Below are positions 30,757-39,724 of a DNA stretch of 64,000 nucleotides, piece after piece. Numbering within the stretch: position 1 is the first letter of the stretch; the number at the start of each line of letters is the position of its first letter. The stretch covers positions 1,387,570 to 1,451,569 of the forward strand of contig NZ_ATYB01000014.1 in the NCBI RefSeq assembly GCF_000427465.1, written 5' to 3'. A model generated the notes under the pieces. The model was not told the DNA's origin. It did not search any database and was given only the letters and a program-made list of their open reading frames with translations. The position numbers were made by a program, and so were the translations under genes. This DNA comes from Sinorhizobium arboris LMG 14919 (GTDB lineage Bacteria > Pseudomonadota > Alphaproteobacteria > Rhizobiales > Rhizobiaceae).

Positions 30757-31031
30757 CTTCCGGGCGATTGCAGCTCCGGCCCGGCCACGGTCTGTATCAT
30801 CATCACGCCATTCATCCGGTAGATATTGTCCGCGTTCCGGGTAACGCTTCGCGCGGACAAGCGTCCTATCGGCTCGTGCGCTCGGCCCCCAAGGCACGTC
30901 TCGGTCGTATATTCACGTATTCTCAATGGGATATGGAGATTACCTGAAGTTTATAATCAGGAATCGTAAATGGGTGATTTCTTCCGAAAGGCTGATGTTG
31001 CGCGGCCGCCGGTCACTCGGGCAACGCATCA

Positions 31032-31916
31032 CTATCGGCCTTGCGCGGGGATCCCGCGTGAATTGCCGCGGGCGCCGCAGCATGCCGTGAAGTTTTTGCC
31101 GGAACCGCAGGGACATGGATCTTTGCTCCTGCGCTGCAATCGGCCGATCAGGGGCAACATGATCGCCGAGGGCACCAGTGTCGCCAACAGGATCGTCAGC
31201 TTGGCCGACAGCCCCGGTATGACGAGCCGCCGGCCTGCTTTGAAGCCGCGCCAAGCCTTTTCAGCGACATAATCCGACTCGAGCTTGGGCAAGACCTTGA
31301 ACAGCGCGACGCGGTTGGCGCCCGAAGTTGCCAAAAATTCCGTCGAGACCGGTCCCGGCGCGACGCATGTAACGGTCACACCGGTGCGGCGCAACTCCTC
31401 GTGCAGCGCTTCGGAAAAGGAGCGCACAAAACCCTTGCTGGCATAGTAGAGCGCCATGTAAGGACCTGGCGTGAAGCTGGCGACCGATCCGAGATTGATG
31501 ACGCCACCGCGACGGCGGGCGACCATTCCCGGCAGCAGGCGCAAGGTGAGCTCGGCCAGGGCGCGGATGTTGAGGTCGACAAGACCGAGCTGCTCTTCCA
31601 ACGGCAGGACAGTCGCGCCTCCGCGCAGGCCATAACCGGCGCTGTTGACGAGCACGTCGCAAAACAGACTGTTTGCGGAGAGAAAGCGCTCGAGGTCGCG
31701 CGCCGCATCGTCAGCCAAGACATCGAGCGGGACCGTGAACGCCTCGCCCCCGGCCTTTCGGATATTGTCAGCGACGGTCGCCAGCGCCTCTGCCGAACGC
31801 GCCGCAAGGACGATCGGCGCACCGTCCCTGGCGGCCACTTCGGCGATCGCCTTGCCGATTCCCCGCGAGGCACCGACGACGACGACGGCGGGGCGTTGTT
31901 GACCGCCGGGTGTCAT
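31032..31916 (-). CDS. Short-chain dehydrogenase with C-terminal SEC-C zinc motif
   Basis: A 294-residue classical SDR: VVGASRGIGKAIAEVAARDG for NAD(P) binding, VLVNSAGYGLRG, catalytic Ser in NLGSVASFTP and the YxxxK as YYASKGF. Unusually, the protein ends in a SEC-C motif, DPCPCGSGKNFTACCG (about residues 266-281), a small zinc-binding module best known from SecA. The residues between resemble a membrane-proximal hydrophobic segment (LTILLATLVPSAIMLPLIG). It overlaps the upstream acyltransferase-like gene by four bases and is the last of a three-gene operon. Substrate unknown. Confidence 0.85.
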   Translation of the reverse strand: MTPGGQQRPAVVVVGASRGIGKAIAEVAARDGAPIVLAARSAEALATVADNIRKAGGEAFTVPLDVLADDAARDLERFLSANSLFCDVLVNSAGYGLRGGATVLPLEEQLGLVDLNIRALAELTLRLLPGMVARRRGGVINLGSVASFTPGPYMALYYASKGFVRSFSEALHEELRRTGVTVTCVAPGPVSTEFLATSGANRVALFKVLPKLESDYVAEKAWRGFKAGRRLVIPGLSAKLTILLATLVPSAIMLPLIGRLQRRSKDPCPCGSGKNFTACCGARGNSRGIPAQGR

Positions 31917-32701
31917 CGCGCCGCCCCGGTACCTGCCGCAGCGGCAGCGTCGTACCCGTTTGCCAGCCCCATCAATTCCGCCGCGACTTCGCCGTTCAAT
32001 ATCCTCTCGAACCTCTCGAGGGCACGCGCAACGTTAGCGCCGTCCATAACCCGGTGATCGTAGTGGATGCGAACGGTCACCGAGCCATCCTTGTCGATCG
32101 GACCGTAATTGAGAAGCGAGGTCAAAGGCGTCAGCGGGTTGAGCGATTCTGCGCCGAGGCCGGAATAGACGGACAGCTGAAATGTACCAAAACGGCGCGC
32201 TCTCTGCCGGCCGATATTCAATCCGAGCCACATGAGAAGCCATCTGACAGGGCCGGGGAGGCGGGCGATCTTCAAAGCGCGCCGGAATTCCTTGACCTCC
32301 AATACGGGTCGGCTCCGCGCCGCCTGCATCAAAGACCCCAGTTCCGCGATCGGACGGCGCTCCGGATTCTTGATCGTTGTCAGCAGCACGACCCGTTCGC
32401 CCTCATACTCCCTTTCATGGGCGATGGAGGCGATGCTTCCGGGATACTCATAGAGCTGCGGCTTCGGAAACTTGACGTAAGCGCGCCGCAACTCGGGCGT
32501 CTCCTGAGCCAGAAGCGCGTATCCCTTGAGGAAGAGCGCTGTCCAGGACGGCCTGCTTTCAAGCGATGCTCTGGCACTGAGCAACGGTCCGAGGTTCATC
32601 CGTCGCTGAACGCTTACGCGCGGCACCTTCATCGAAAATCGCATGAGATCTCCGACAAGGCGTCGAGACGCTGAAAGCTTGAGGGCTCGGCCCCGCATCA
32701 T
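31913..32701 (-). CDS. Stand-alone 2-oxoacid dehydrogenase (E2) acyltransferase domain protein
   Basis: A 262-residue protein containing only a chloramphenicol-acetyltransferase-like E2 catalytic fold: VPRVSVQRRMNLGPLL, TALFLKGYALLAQ, and the hallmark IHYDHRVMDGANVARAL with the catalytic His and the D-G pair. There is no lipoyl domain or E3-binding domain, so it is not part of a classical pyruvate or 2-oxoglutarate dehydrogenase. It lies between the SDR (four-base overlap) and the ICMT-like gene (six-base gap). Acyl transfer to an unknown acceptor is the likely activity. Confidence 0.8.
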   Translation of the reverse strand: MMRGRALKLSASRRLVGDLMRFSMKVPRVSVQRRMNLGPLLSARASLESRPSWTALFLKGYALLAQETPELRRAYVKFPKPQLYEYPGSIASIAHEREYEGERVVLLTTIKNPERRPIAELGSLMQAARSRPVLEVKEFRRALKIARLPGPVRWLLMWLGLNIGRQRARRFGTFQLSVYSGLGAESLNPLTPLTSLLNYGPIDKDGSVTVRIHYDHRVMDGANVARALERFERILNGEVAAELMGLANGYDAAAAAGTGAAR

Positions 32702-32707
32702 GCACCT

Positions 32708-33295
32708 CTAGTAGATATACGGAATGATCCGCTTGGTGTTCGCCATGTAGTCTCGATACTCGGAGCCGAACATTTCCAGCATCATACGTTCCTCCTCGTC
32801 CACCCTAAGAAGAAAGAGGACTGCGAAGCCCACCAGCCCCGCCAACCCCGCGACCCAGTTCGACAACAGGAATGCCTGGCCAAGCCCCATCAGCAGGAAC
32901 GAAGTATACATGGGATGGCGGACCAGAGCGTAAGGGCCGCGGCGAATCAGTTCGTGCTTGTCGCGAATCTCGAGCGTGATCGACCAGTTGCGACCCAGCT
33001 CCTTGTGGGTTCTGCGAAAGACCCACATGGCCAGAAAGAAAATGGCGGCGCCGAGCACGACGGACCAGAGGCGTGCAGGGTAGTCGGCCCCCTCCGGAAT
33101 GCCTGTCGCAACATAGAAAGCGGGAACGATCGCAAGACCGACCAGGGCCGCCGACAGTCCCAGCATCTCGGAGGCGGAGCGGCGGTGGCTGACGACACGC
33201 ACGCGCTTCGCCCGGCGTTCATATGGGCGGCGAATGAAGTACCAGGCGACGATTCCGAGCACCCAGGCGATCTCGCCGATGGAGGATACCGACAT
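32708..33295 (-). CDS. Isoprenylcysteine carboxyl methyltransferase-like membrane protein
   Basis: A 195-residue polytopic membrane protein. The C-terminal region RDKHELIRRGPYALVRHPMYTSFLLMGLG is the SAM-binding signature of the ICMT/PEMT superfamily (R-H-P-x-Y), followed by a helix and the acidic EERMMLEMFGSEYRDYM. Bacterial members methylate lipids, quinone-like compounds or carboxyl groups; bacteria lack prenylated CaaX proteins, so the substrate is open. It is first in the operon with the E2-type and SDR genes. Confidence 0.85.
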   Translation of the reverse strand: MSVSSIGEIAWVLGIVAWYFIRRPYERRAKRVRVVSHRRSASEMLGLSAALVGLAIVPAFYVATGIPEGADYPARLWSVVLGAAIFFLAMWVFRRTHKELGRNWSITLEIRDKHELIRRGPYALVRHPMYTSFLLMGLGQAFLLSNWVAGLAGLVGFAVLFLLRVDEEERMMLEMFGSEYRDYMANTKRIIPYIY

Positions 33296-33426
33296 TTATA
33301 GTTCCCCAACTCCTTAGCATACGCCTGGCGTCAACGAATCGGGCGGGAACTCTCTTCAGTCGATGCTTCGCAGCGTGATTCTGTTTTGAACGGGTGATCA
33401 GATCTCAAGCTCTGCCCGATCCCTGC

Positions 33427-34014
33427 TCAGCCGCCGTTCATCTCCCGAAGCCTTGTAATGAATTCTTGCGGTCTAAGCCAGATACCGGGCGTCTTATAGC
33501 CCATCGAGCGGGCGATTTCCGCGACGAAGGCGTTGCAGTTGTAAAGCGACGCGTGCCAGAATTTCGACTTGGCTTTGAGTTTGCCGATGAAAGCCACGAC
33601 CTTGTTGTATTCGGCTTCCGTCAGCATGACGCGCCAGCTTGCCGAACGATATTCTTCCTCGAGGTCACCGTCGCTCGCACCGGTTTCAGCCGGAACGGGC
33701 ACGAAATGGCCGAGAACATACGGAGTGGGGTCAAGCGTTGCCGGTGCGAGGCCGGCGACTTCGCGCTGGACCACTGCTCCGGCCTTGTTCGTGCGCCCAT
33801 AGATGACGTAGGTATGGCCATAGCTGAGCGCGTAGCGAGAACGGAATTCGATAAAATACCCCTGCTCTCTCGATTGCGATTCGAGTTTCGCCGGCCCATG
33901 CAGGGTACTGGAAACGTAGCGGGGTTCGGGATTTTTGTCTTGTGTCTGGCATGCTGCTGCCGCCAGTGCGACCAGGATCACAAGGGATATGCGGCCTCGT
34001 GCAAGCGTCATCAC
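33427..34014 (-). CDS. Hypothetical lipoprotein with a possible cysteine-peptidase-like end
   Basis: A 195-residue protein with a lipoprotein signal peptide (RGRISLVILVALAAAACQTQ, Cys near residue 22). The mature part has Y-F-I-E-F-R-S-R-Y, then TYVIYGRTN, and near the C-terminus KFWHASLYNCNAFVAEIARSMGY. The C in N-C-N before a helix resembles the nucleophile of NlpC/P60-like and DUF4105-type papain-fold proteins, and the upstream histidines could complete it, but this is only a resemblance. A second ATG follows directly at 34011. Function unknown. Confidence 0.7.
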   Translation of the reverse strand: MMTLARGRISLVILVALAAAACQTQDKNPEPRYVSSTLHGPAKLESQSREQGYFIEFRSRYALSYGHTYVIYGRTNKAGAVVQREVAGLAPATLDPTPYVLGHFVPVPAETGASDGDLEEEYRSASWRVMLTEAEYNKVVAFIGKLKAKSKFWHASLYNCNAFVAEIARSMGYKTPGIWLRPQEFITRLREMNGG

Positions 34015-34125
34015 ATCACTTAAGTTGTCTTCCGAGTTCTGACAGTTCAGATCTCGGGCCGGCCCTCGAGAGTTTCTGACGCGTACTATGCCGTCACTCC
34101 CATAGCCGGTCTAGCCCTGAATAAC

Positions 34126-34164
34126 GCGCCGTGGGAAAGCACTTCTTGAGCTCCCCCACGGCGC
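34126..34164. terminator. 10-bp hairpin below the small lipoprotein gene
   Basis: GCGCCGTGGG (34126-34135) pairs with CCCACGGCGC (34155-34164). It begins 11 bases after the small lipoprotein stop codon. No clear U-run on either strand. Confidence 0.45.
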
Positions 34165-34174
34165 AAAGTCACTG

Positions 34175-34315
34175 TTACTTGTATACCGGCGCCGGTTCTA
34201 CCGTATCGACGGCAGCAGGCGGCGGCGCCTTACCTTTACCTTTGCCGATCGTATCACACGCGGTGAGGCCGGCAACAGAAAGCAACGCAATCATCACGAC
34301 TAGAATTCTGCTCAT
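34175..34315 (-). CDS. 46-residue lipoprotein
   Basis: A short frame encoding MSRILVVMIALLSVAGLTAC, an ideal type II signal peptide with lipobox LTAC (Cys 20), followed by DTIGKGKGKAPPPA and a short acidic/proline tail. The ATG at 34315 has GAGGAAAGGA upstream, and a hairpin follows the stop. This resembles entericidin-like and other tiny rhizobial lipoproteins. No function can be assigned. Confidence 0.7.
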   Translation of the reverse strand: MSRILVVMIALLSVAGLTACDTIGKGKGKAPPPAAVDTVEPAPVYK

Positions 34316-34504
34316 CAAGAAGTCCTTTCCTCAATAGTCGGAATGGGTTATCGAAGGCAACACTTCAAGTAATAGTGGCGATTTGCGCCGGGGCCTAGTG
34401 CAGAAAGGACACAGTTGATAACCGCTTTATGGTTACCGGGTTATCAACCTCGTCGGAACACACGGGGCTTAGTCATTTATACCGAAATGTAACGGAAAAC
34501 GCCA

Positions 34505-35092
34505 TCAAATGATCAGCACGGTCGTACCCACCGGGGTACGGCTGTAGAGATCGACGATGTCGTCGTTCGTCAAGCGAATGCAACCGCTCGAAACAGCCTG
34601 GCCGATCGTCCAGGGCTCGTTCGTTCCGTGCAGCCGGAACATGGTGTCGTTTCCGCCGCGATAGAGATAGAGGGCGGCGGCGCCAAGCGGGTTGTGAAGG
34701 CCGCCGCTCACTCCGCCGGCATATTGCGCCAGATGCGGCTTGCGGCGGATCATGTTTGCGGTCGGCGTCCAGGAGGGCCATTCCGCCTTGCGGCCGATTT
34801 TCGCGCTGCCTTTGAGGGTGCGGCCTTCCTCGCCTACGCCGATCCCATAGCGAATCGCGGAGCCGCCTCCCTGAACATGATAGAGATAGCGTTCTTCCGT
34901 ATTGACGACGATCGTTCCAGGCGCTTCGCCGCCGTAATAGGCGACCTCCTGCCTGCGGTATCGCGGGTCTATACGGGTCCTGGCTGTTTGCGGCCTGTCC
35001 GCCGGCCGCAACGAACTGCAGCCAGAGCCCAAGAGAGCCAGGCTACCCAGCACGAGTACCCGGCGCGTAATGCGAGCGTTCTCCATTCTCAC
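34505..35092 (-). CDS. L,D-transpeptidase (YkuD domain) lipoprotein
   Basis: A 195-residue envelope enzyme that forms 3-3 cross-links in peptidoglycan or links proteins to it. The YkuD active site is clear: RLHGTNEPWTIGQAVSSGCIRL with catalytic His and Cys, then TNDDIVDLYSRTPVGTTVLI. The N-terminus MRMENARITRRVLVLGSLA has a twin-Arg and ends in a lipobox-like LGSGCSS, so it may be a lipoprotein. It is divergent from the SDR gene. Confidence 0.92.
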   Translation of the reverse strand: MRMENARITRRVLVLGSLALLGSGCSSLRPADRPQTARTRIDPRYRRQEVAYYGGEAPGTIVVNTEERYLYHVQGGGSAIRYGIGVGEEGRTLKGSAKIGRKAEWPSWTPTANMIRRKPHLAQYAGGVSGGLHNPLGAAALYLYRGGNDTMFRLHGTNEPWTIGQAVSSGCIRLTNDDIVDLYSRTPVGTTVLII

Positions 35093-35253
35093 CTGCTGAG
35101 TAAATTGTGAGTCCCTACGAATTCGTGTTTAACACCCAAGCGCGTGTCGGCCAAGCCTTGCAACGGTTACACCGCAAGGATGAAACCTCTTGCGACCGGA
35201 ACGGGCGTCTGCTCGACTGGTTGGGGAACGCAGCGGAGACAAGGAGCGGCACG

Positions 35254-36009
35254 ATGAAACTCGGCCTGGAAGGAAAAATCGCAATCGTGACCGGTGCCGG
35301 TTCCGGCATTGGCGCTGCCGTCTCCAGGCAACTTGGCGGCGAGGGCGCGGAAGTTGTCGTCGCGGACCGGGACGCCGACGCGGCCCGCAAGGTCGCGGCG
35401 GAGATTCGCTCGGACGGGGGTAGGGCGCGCCACTTCACCGTCGACGTCACCGATGCGGGAGCGGTGGAGCAGCTGGTCGCCTTCACGGTTGGCGAATGCG
35501 GCGGCTTGCATCTGGCGGTCAACAACGCCGGCATTGAGGGCCCGAGAAAAGCGACCGCGGACTACCCGCTCGAAGACTGGCGCAGACTAATCGAAGTCAA
35601 TCTGAACGGCGTTTTCTACTGTATGAAATACGAGATCGCCGCCATGCTCGGAAAGGGCGGCGGCGCCATCGTCAACATGTCTTCGATTCTCGGCGCGGTT
35701 GCCTTGCCTACCGCGTCCGCCTACACCGCCGCCAAGCATGGGGTGGTTGGGCTCACCAAGGCTGCCGGGATCGAATATGCAAGAATGGGGATCCGCATCA
35801 ATGCCGTCGGTCCCGGATGGATCGAAACGCCGCTCCTGTCCGGGCATTCGGAACTGGCGAAGACGCGACGCCTGGAAGCGCTGCAGCCGCTCGGCCGGCG
35901 CGGCAAACCGGAGGAGGTCGCAGCCCTCGTCTGCTTCCTCCTGTCCGAACAGGCGAGCTTCATCACCGGTAGCTACCATCCAGTCGACGGGGCTTTTACG
36001 GCGCATTAG
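35254..36009 (+). CDS. Short-chain dehydrogenase/reductase
   Basis: A 251-residue classical SDR: KIAIVTGAGSGIGAAVSRQLGG, an acidic VVVADRDADAA suggesting NAD(H) preference, NNAGIEG, NMSSILGAVALPTASAYTAAKHG with catalytic Ser, Tyr and Lys, and a C-terminal SFITGSYHPVDGAFTA. AAGGAG lies upstream of the ATG at 35254; the frame reaches 35107 without support. The substrate is unknown. Confidence 0.9.
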   Translation: MKLGLEGKIAIVTGAGSGIGAAVSRQLGGEGAEVVVADRDADAARKVAAEIRSDGGRARHFTVDVTDAGAVEQLVAFTVGECGGLHLAVNNAGIEGPRKATADYPLEDWRRLIEVNLNGVFYCMKYEIAAMLGKGGGAIVNMSSILGAVALPTASAYTAAKHGVVGLTKAAGIEYARMGIRINAVGPGWIETPLLSGHSELAKTRRLEALQPLGRRGKPEEVAALVCFLLSEQASFITGSYHPVDGAFTAH

Positions 36010-36099
36010 GGCACTTCCGGGAGAGCGTTTAGCGGTTTCCATCCGCAAGCGCGTCGTTTCAAACTGCTGGCGCGCCACCGCGGCACGACGCTGCCCCGG

Positions 36100-37266
36100 T
36101 CAGATCCGCCGTCTCTCTACCGCCAGAAGAGCCGTCAGCACAAAGCAAAGCAGGCCAAGGGACAAGGGCAGCCCCTGCTGTCCGATCAATTGCATCGCCA
36201 GTCCTGTCGCCGGCGAGCCCACGATGCCGCCGACGCCCCATACGAAGGCGAAGGCCGCGTTGCCGGCGACCAGGGCTTGACCGGTGAAACGCTCGCCGAG
36301 TTGGATCAGCGACATTGTGTAGATTCCGAACGAGGCCCCGCCCCAGACGAAAAAGAGCGGCCAAATGAGCCACGACTCGAAGATCACCGGCAGCAGCAGG
36401 CAGCCGGCCAGCCCAGCCAGGGCGCAGAACGCCATGGTCCGCAGCGACCCAAACTGTTCGGCCACCCGCCCGAGCAAGATCTGCAGCACGGCATTACCTG
36501 CAATGAAACAGGTGATGAGCGAGGCGATTCGCCCCTCTGCGCTGCCGAGCGCCGCACCGTAGACTGCGAGCAAGGAAAGCAGGGTCTGTTCGAAGGCGGC
36601 TGCGGCGAAAACCGCGAACAAGAGCAACGGTGCCAAGGCGAAGAAGCCGCCGACCGATGTTGCCTCGCCCTCATGCGGCATCTTCGGCAGGCGCGGCACG
36701 ACCGCAAGCACGATCAGGCCGCACAGGAGGAAAGCCACGATGCCGACCATGAAGGGCGGCCACCCTTGCGTGCCGACCAGGCCGAGCGACAGCGGGCCGA
36801 TGGCGAAGCCACCCGACACGATCGACGAATAGAGGCCCATGATGCGGCCCCGCCGCCGCGCGGGCGTGATCGAGAGCAGCCAGGTTTCGCTGATCACGTA
36901 AAGCGGATTGGCGAAGAAGCCGAGCAGGAAACGCAGCGGCATCCAGACCCAGACGTCCTGCGACCAGCCAATCGCGATCAGGGTGAGCGCGGCCAGGCTC
37001 GAACACCGGATCGCAAGCCGCGCCCCGCCAATGCGCCGAGCCAGTGCCGGAACGAAAAGGGCGGATACGATGAAACCCAGTGGGGTCATCGCCGCTGACA
37101 AACCGATCAGGCCGGGCGTCGTGCCCTGCCGCTCCAGGATGAAGCTGAGCAGGGGATAGGTCAGTCCCTGTGCCACCGCGAACACCGAGACGGTCGCGAT
37201 GATACCGGCCATAGCGGCCCATGGAATCTGGTCCTGTCGCGACAATGTCGTGCTTTCAGCCGTCAT
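36100..37266 (-). CDS. MFS transporter, YcaD-like
   Basis: A 388-residue 12-helix transporter: IATVSVFAVAQGLTYPLLSFILERQG in helix 1, then SALFVPALARRIGGARLAIR as a motif-A-like loop. The C-half has FSVWGGAS-type helices (FFVWGGASFGIYTMSLIQLGE). It belongs to the group containing E. coli YcaD, whose substrate is unknown. The DUF1127 gene lies 11 bp upstream on the same strand, so they are probably co-transcribed. Confidence 0.88.
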   Translation of the reverse strand: MTAESTTLSRQDQIPWAAMAGIIATVSVFAVAQGLTYPLLSFILERQGTTPGLIGLSAAMTPLGFIVSALFVPALARRIGGARLAIRCSSLAALTLIAIGWSQDVWVWMPLRFLLGFFANPLYVISETWLLSITPARRRGRIMGLYSSIVSGGFAIGPLSLGLVGTQGWPPFMVGIVAFLLCGLIVLAVVPRLPKMPHEGEATSVGGFFALAPLLLFAVFAAAAFEQTLLSLLAVYGAALGSAEGRIASLITCFIAGNAVLQILLGRVAEQFGSLRTMAFCALAGLAGCLLLPVIFESWLIWPLFFVWGGASFGIYTMSLIQLGERFTGQALVAGNAAFAFVWGVGGIVGSPATGLAMQLIGQQGLPLSLGLLCFVLTALLAVERRRI

Positions 37267-37277
37267 GCAGATTCGCC

Positions 37278-37529
37278 CTATACTTGCCAGAAGGGCTTGG
37301 CGATCTCCGCCTCGGCCTCAAGTTTCGTTAGACCGATATCGCTGATCAAATGGGGATCGTCCTTCAATTTCTGCTCAAGTTCGAAGCGAAAGCGCTTCCG
37401 CTCGTCCCAGGTCGCGATAACGATTCGCAGGGCAGCCAAGCCGCAATGCCGGCGCGGCCTTTGGGCCAGCTCCTCCGGCGTTTCGGCTGCCGGATGTGGA
37501 GCCGACGCAAGGATTCGGGTGTCGTTCAT
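37278..37529 (-). CDS. DUF1127-domain small protein
   Basis: An 83-residue protein whose C-terminus, LKDDPHLISDIGLTKLEAEAEIAKPFWQV, is the DUF1127/YjiS motif (L-x-D-I-G-L ... KPFW). It is longer than the minimal 45-50-residue family members by an Ala/Pro-rich N-terminus. In Agrobacterium and Rhodobacter such small proteins have been tied to RNA turnover and phosphate responses. The start at 37529 has GGAGG seven bases upstream, a site that itself overlaps an upstream ATG at 37541. Confidence 0.82.
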   Translation of the reverse strand: MNDTRILASAPHPAAETPEELAQRPRRHCGLAALRIVIATWDERKRFRFELEQKLKDDPHLISDIGLTKLEAEAEIAKPFWQV

Positions 37530-37664
37530 AACAGCCTCCATACGGTTTCAGGGGCGGCGGCACTCGGCCTGAAAGAGGATGAATTCTGCAGGGTCGGAAC
37601 AGCGTCGTAATTAAGCTCTTCCAAAAAGTTCTCAAAAACTTCCAAACGGACTATAGATGCGCCC

Positions 37665-39167
37665 ATGCAGGGATCGCGGTTTGCCTTTGGTCCGTTCGTG
37701 CTTGACCCGGGGGCGGGAACGCTCCTTCGGAACGGTGATCCCGTTGCGGTTGGCTACCGCGGGCTGAAGCTGCTTGCGGCGCTCGTCGGACGGCCCGGCG
37801 AGATCCTTGGAAAAGCCGAGTTGATGGACGCGGCGTGGCCGGGCAGGGCGGTCGAGGAAGGCAACCTCACCGTCCAGATCGCACAGTTGCGGAAGCTGCT
37901 TGGTCCCGCCGGCGGCGAATGGATCTCCACGGTTCCGCGGGTCGGCTATCGCTTCACGGGCGCCGTCGAACGACCCGGGCGGACGAAGAGAGAGCCTTTG
38001 CCGCTGCCTAGCAATCCATCGATAGCCGTTCTGCCTTTCGTCAATTTCAGCAACGATCCCGAGGAGGAATCCTTCGTGGATGGGTTGACCGAAGACCTGA
38101 TCACCGACCTGTCCAGGACCTCCGGCCTGTTCGTGATCGCACGCAACTCGGCCTTCGCCTACAAAGGAAAGGCGAGGGATGTGCGCGAGATCGCTGAGGA
38201 ACTTGGCGTGCGCTACCTGCTGGAGGGTAGCGCACGGCGCGCTTCAGGGCGCGTGCGTATCAACGCGCAGCTGGTCGACGCGGTGCGCGGCGATCATCTG
38301 TGGGCGGAACGCTTCGATCGCAGCCTGGAAGACATCTTTGCCGTTCAGGACGAGGTCACAGGCAAGATCGTGGACGCGTTGCTCGGCCGCCTGCGCGCAC
38401 CGCCGCCGCGCAATCGGCCCAAAAATCTCGAGGCCTACGACCTCTGTGTACGGGCGCGCAAGCTGATCGATGATTCGCCGCAGACGGCGCGGGAAGCGCA
38501 TCTTATGCTCACGCGCGCAGTTTCGCTCGATCCGGAATACGCCGAGGCCTATCGCTGGCTTGCCATGAACCATTGGATGCGATGGGTACATTGGGGCGAA
38601 CCGATCGAACCCAACCGTAGCATTGCTTTGGAACTGGCGCGCAGGGCCGTGGCGATCGACCCCAACGATGCCGGCTGCCACTGGGTCCTTGCTAATCTGC
38701 TTGCTTATGAGCGAAGCTTCGACGAGGCAGATGCGGAATTCGCCAAAGCGATCGAGCTCGATCCCAACGAGGCCGACACCTGGGCGACCTTGTCCGACAT
38801 CGCGGTCCTGGCCGGGCGGGTGGAGGCGGGGCTCGAGCACATCCGCAAGGCGTTCCGGCTGAACCCGTTTCCGGCAAGTTGGTACTATCTGACGCTCGGC
38901 CAGGCGCAATATGCCGCTTGCGACTATCAAGCCGCTGTCGAGACGCTGCGCAGGGACGAGACTTATCGTACAAGCTCACGCCGATTCCTGGCGGCAAGCC
39001 TCGCCCAACTGGGCCGGCTCGACGAGGCGCGCACGGAGGTCGAGCTGTTTCTCGTCGGCAACCCGCATTTCACGACCCGCCGCTGGGCCGAGACGGAGCC
39101 ATTCCGCGACGCCGCGACGCTCGAGCATTTCCTCGATGGTTACCGCAGGGCCGGACTTCCGGAGTGA
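37665..39167 (+). CDS. Winged-helix / TPR transcriptional regulator
   Basis: A 500-residue regulator. Residues about 3-100 form an OmpR-type winged helix (FAFGPFVLDPGAGTLLRNGD ... NLTVQIAQLRKLLG ... ISTVPRVGYRF) with no receiver domain. Residues about 118-240 match the TolB-like/FlgO-like domain (SIAVLPFVNFSNDPEEESFVDGLTEDLITDL). Residues about 250-480 are TPR repeats (AVSLDPEYAEAYRWLAMNHW and AIELDPNEADTWATLSDIA). This layout is common in Rhizobiales and is often annotated with adenylate cyclase-like proteins; the cyclase domain is absent here. It is divergent from the DUF1127-MFS pair. Confidence 0.88.
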   Translation: MQGSRFAFGPFVLDPGAGTLLRNGDPVAVGYRGLKLLAALVGRPGEILGKAELMDAAWPGRAVEEGNLTVQIAQLRKLLGPAGGEWISTVPRVGYRFTGAVERPGRTKREPLPLPSNPSIAVLPFVNFSNDPEEESFVDGLTEDLITDLSRTSGLFVIARNSAFAYKGKARDVREIAEELGVRYLLEGSARRASGRVRINAQLVDAVRGDHLWAERFDRSLEDIFAVQDEVTGKIVDALLGRLRAPPPRNRPKNLEAYDLCVRARKLIDDSPQTAREAHLMLTRAVSLDPEYAEAYRWLAMNHWMRWVHWGEPIEPNRSIALELARRAVAIDPNDAGCHWVLANLLAYERSFDEADAEFAKAIELDPNEADTWATLSDIAVLAGRVEAGLEHIRKAFRLNPFPASWYYLTLGQAQYAACDYQAAVETLRRDETYRTSSRRFLAASLAQLGRLDEARTEVELFLVGNPHFTTRRWAETEPFRDAATLEHFLDGYRRAGLPE

Positions 39168-39193
39168 CGCGCATCTGCGGTTCGTCCATGCGG

Positions 39194-39586
39194 CTATTCT
39201 TCGAAGCGACTCGCTTCGTCACGATCCCGTTCGTATCGTCGCTTGAGCGGAAACGGCGGCAACCAGGATTCGCGGCGTATAGTCCAACTTTCGTATGTTG
39301 GCACCAGTTGGTCGGGCGCATCCAGGCATCCGAGGTTCACTTCGATTTCGTCTGCGGTGCGTCCGAAAACGGTCGAGCCGCAGCGGGGACAGAAAAACCG
39401 CCCGCGGTAGTCGCGTGTTTCGCCATCGATCGTCACCGCATCCTGAGGGAAGATCGCGGAAGCGTGAAACAGGGCCCCATGATGCTTGCGGCAGTCGAGA
39501 CAATGACAGAGGCCGACCCGGTATGGTCGTCCCGACGCCACAAATCGCATATTGCCGCACAGACAGCCGCCTGTGAATCGATCCAT
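39194..39586 (-). CDS. GFA-family zinc protein
   Basis: A 130-residue protein of the glutathione-dependent formaldehyde-activating enzyme (GFA/CENP-V) fold. Zinc ligands are in FTGGCLCGNMRF, CHCLDCRKHHGALFHASAIF and FFCPRCGSTVF. Most members are not proven to bind glutathione-formaldehyde adducts. The start at 39586 puts the zinc motif at the expected distance from the N-terminus. It is convergent with the TPR regulator gene. Confidence 0.9.
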   Translation of the reverse strand: MDRFTGGCLCGNMRFVASGRPYRVGLCHCLDCRKHHGALFHASAIFPQDAVTIDGETRDYRGRFFCPRCGSTVFGRTADEIEVNLGCLDAPDQLVPTYESWTIRRESWLPPFPLKRRYERDRDEASRFEE

Positions 39587-39724
39587 ATTGCGCCTCCTCC
39601 AAATCAAGCGTTGCAGCGCTGACGTTGACCAGCGCCACGAGGGGCGCGGCCTGTCGCATATCGGTCGGGTAGAATGTGACGGGCTGGTTCGCGTTGCAAC
39701 GTCAGATCGGGGCCAGTGAGGGCG

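Noticed and set aside
30757..31031. Short open frames between tgt and the SDR gene
   Set aside because: No ribosome site, no conserved sequence and low coding character.
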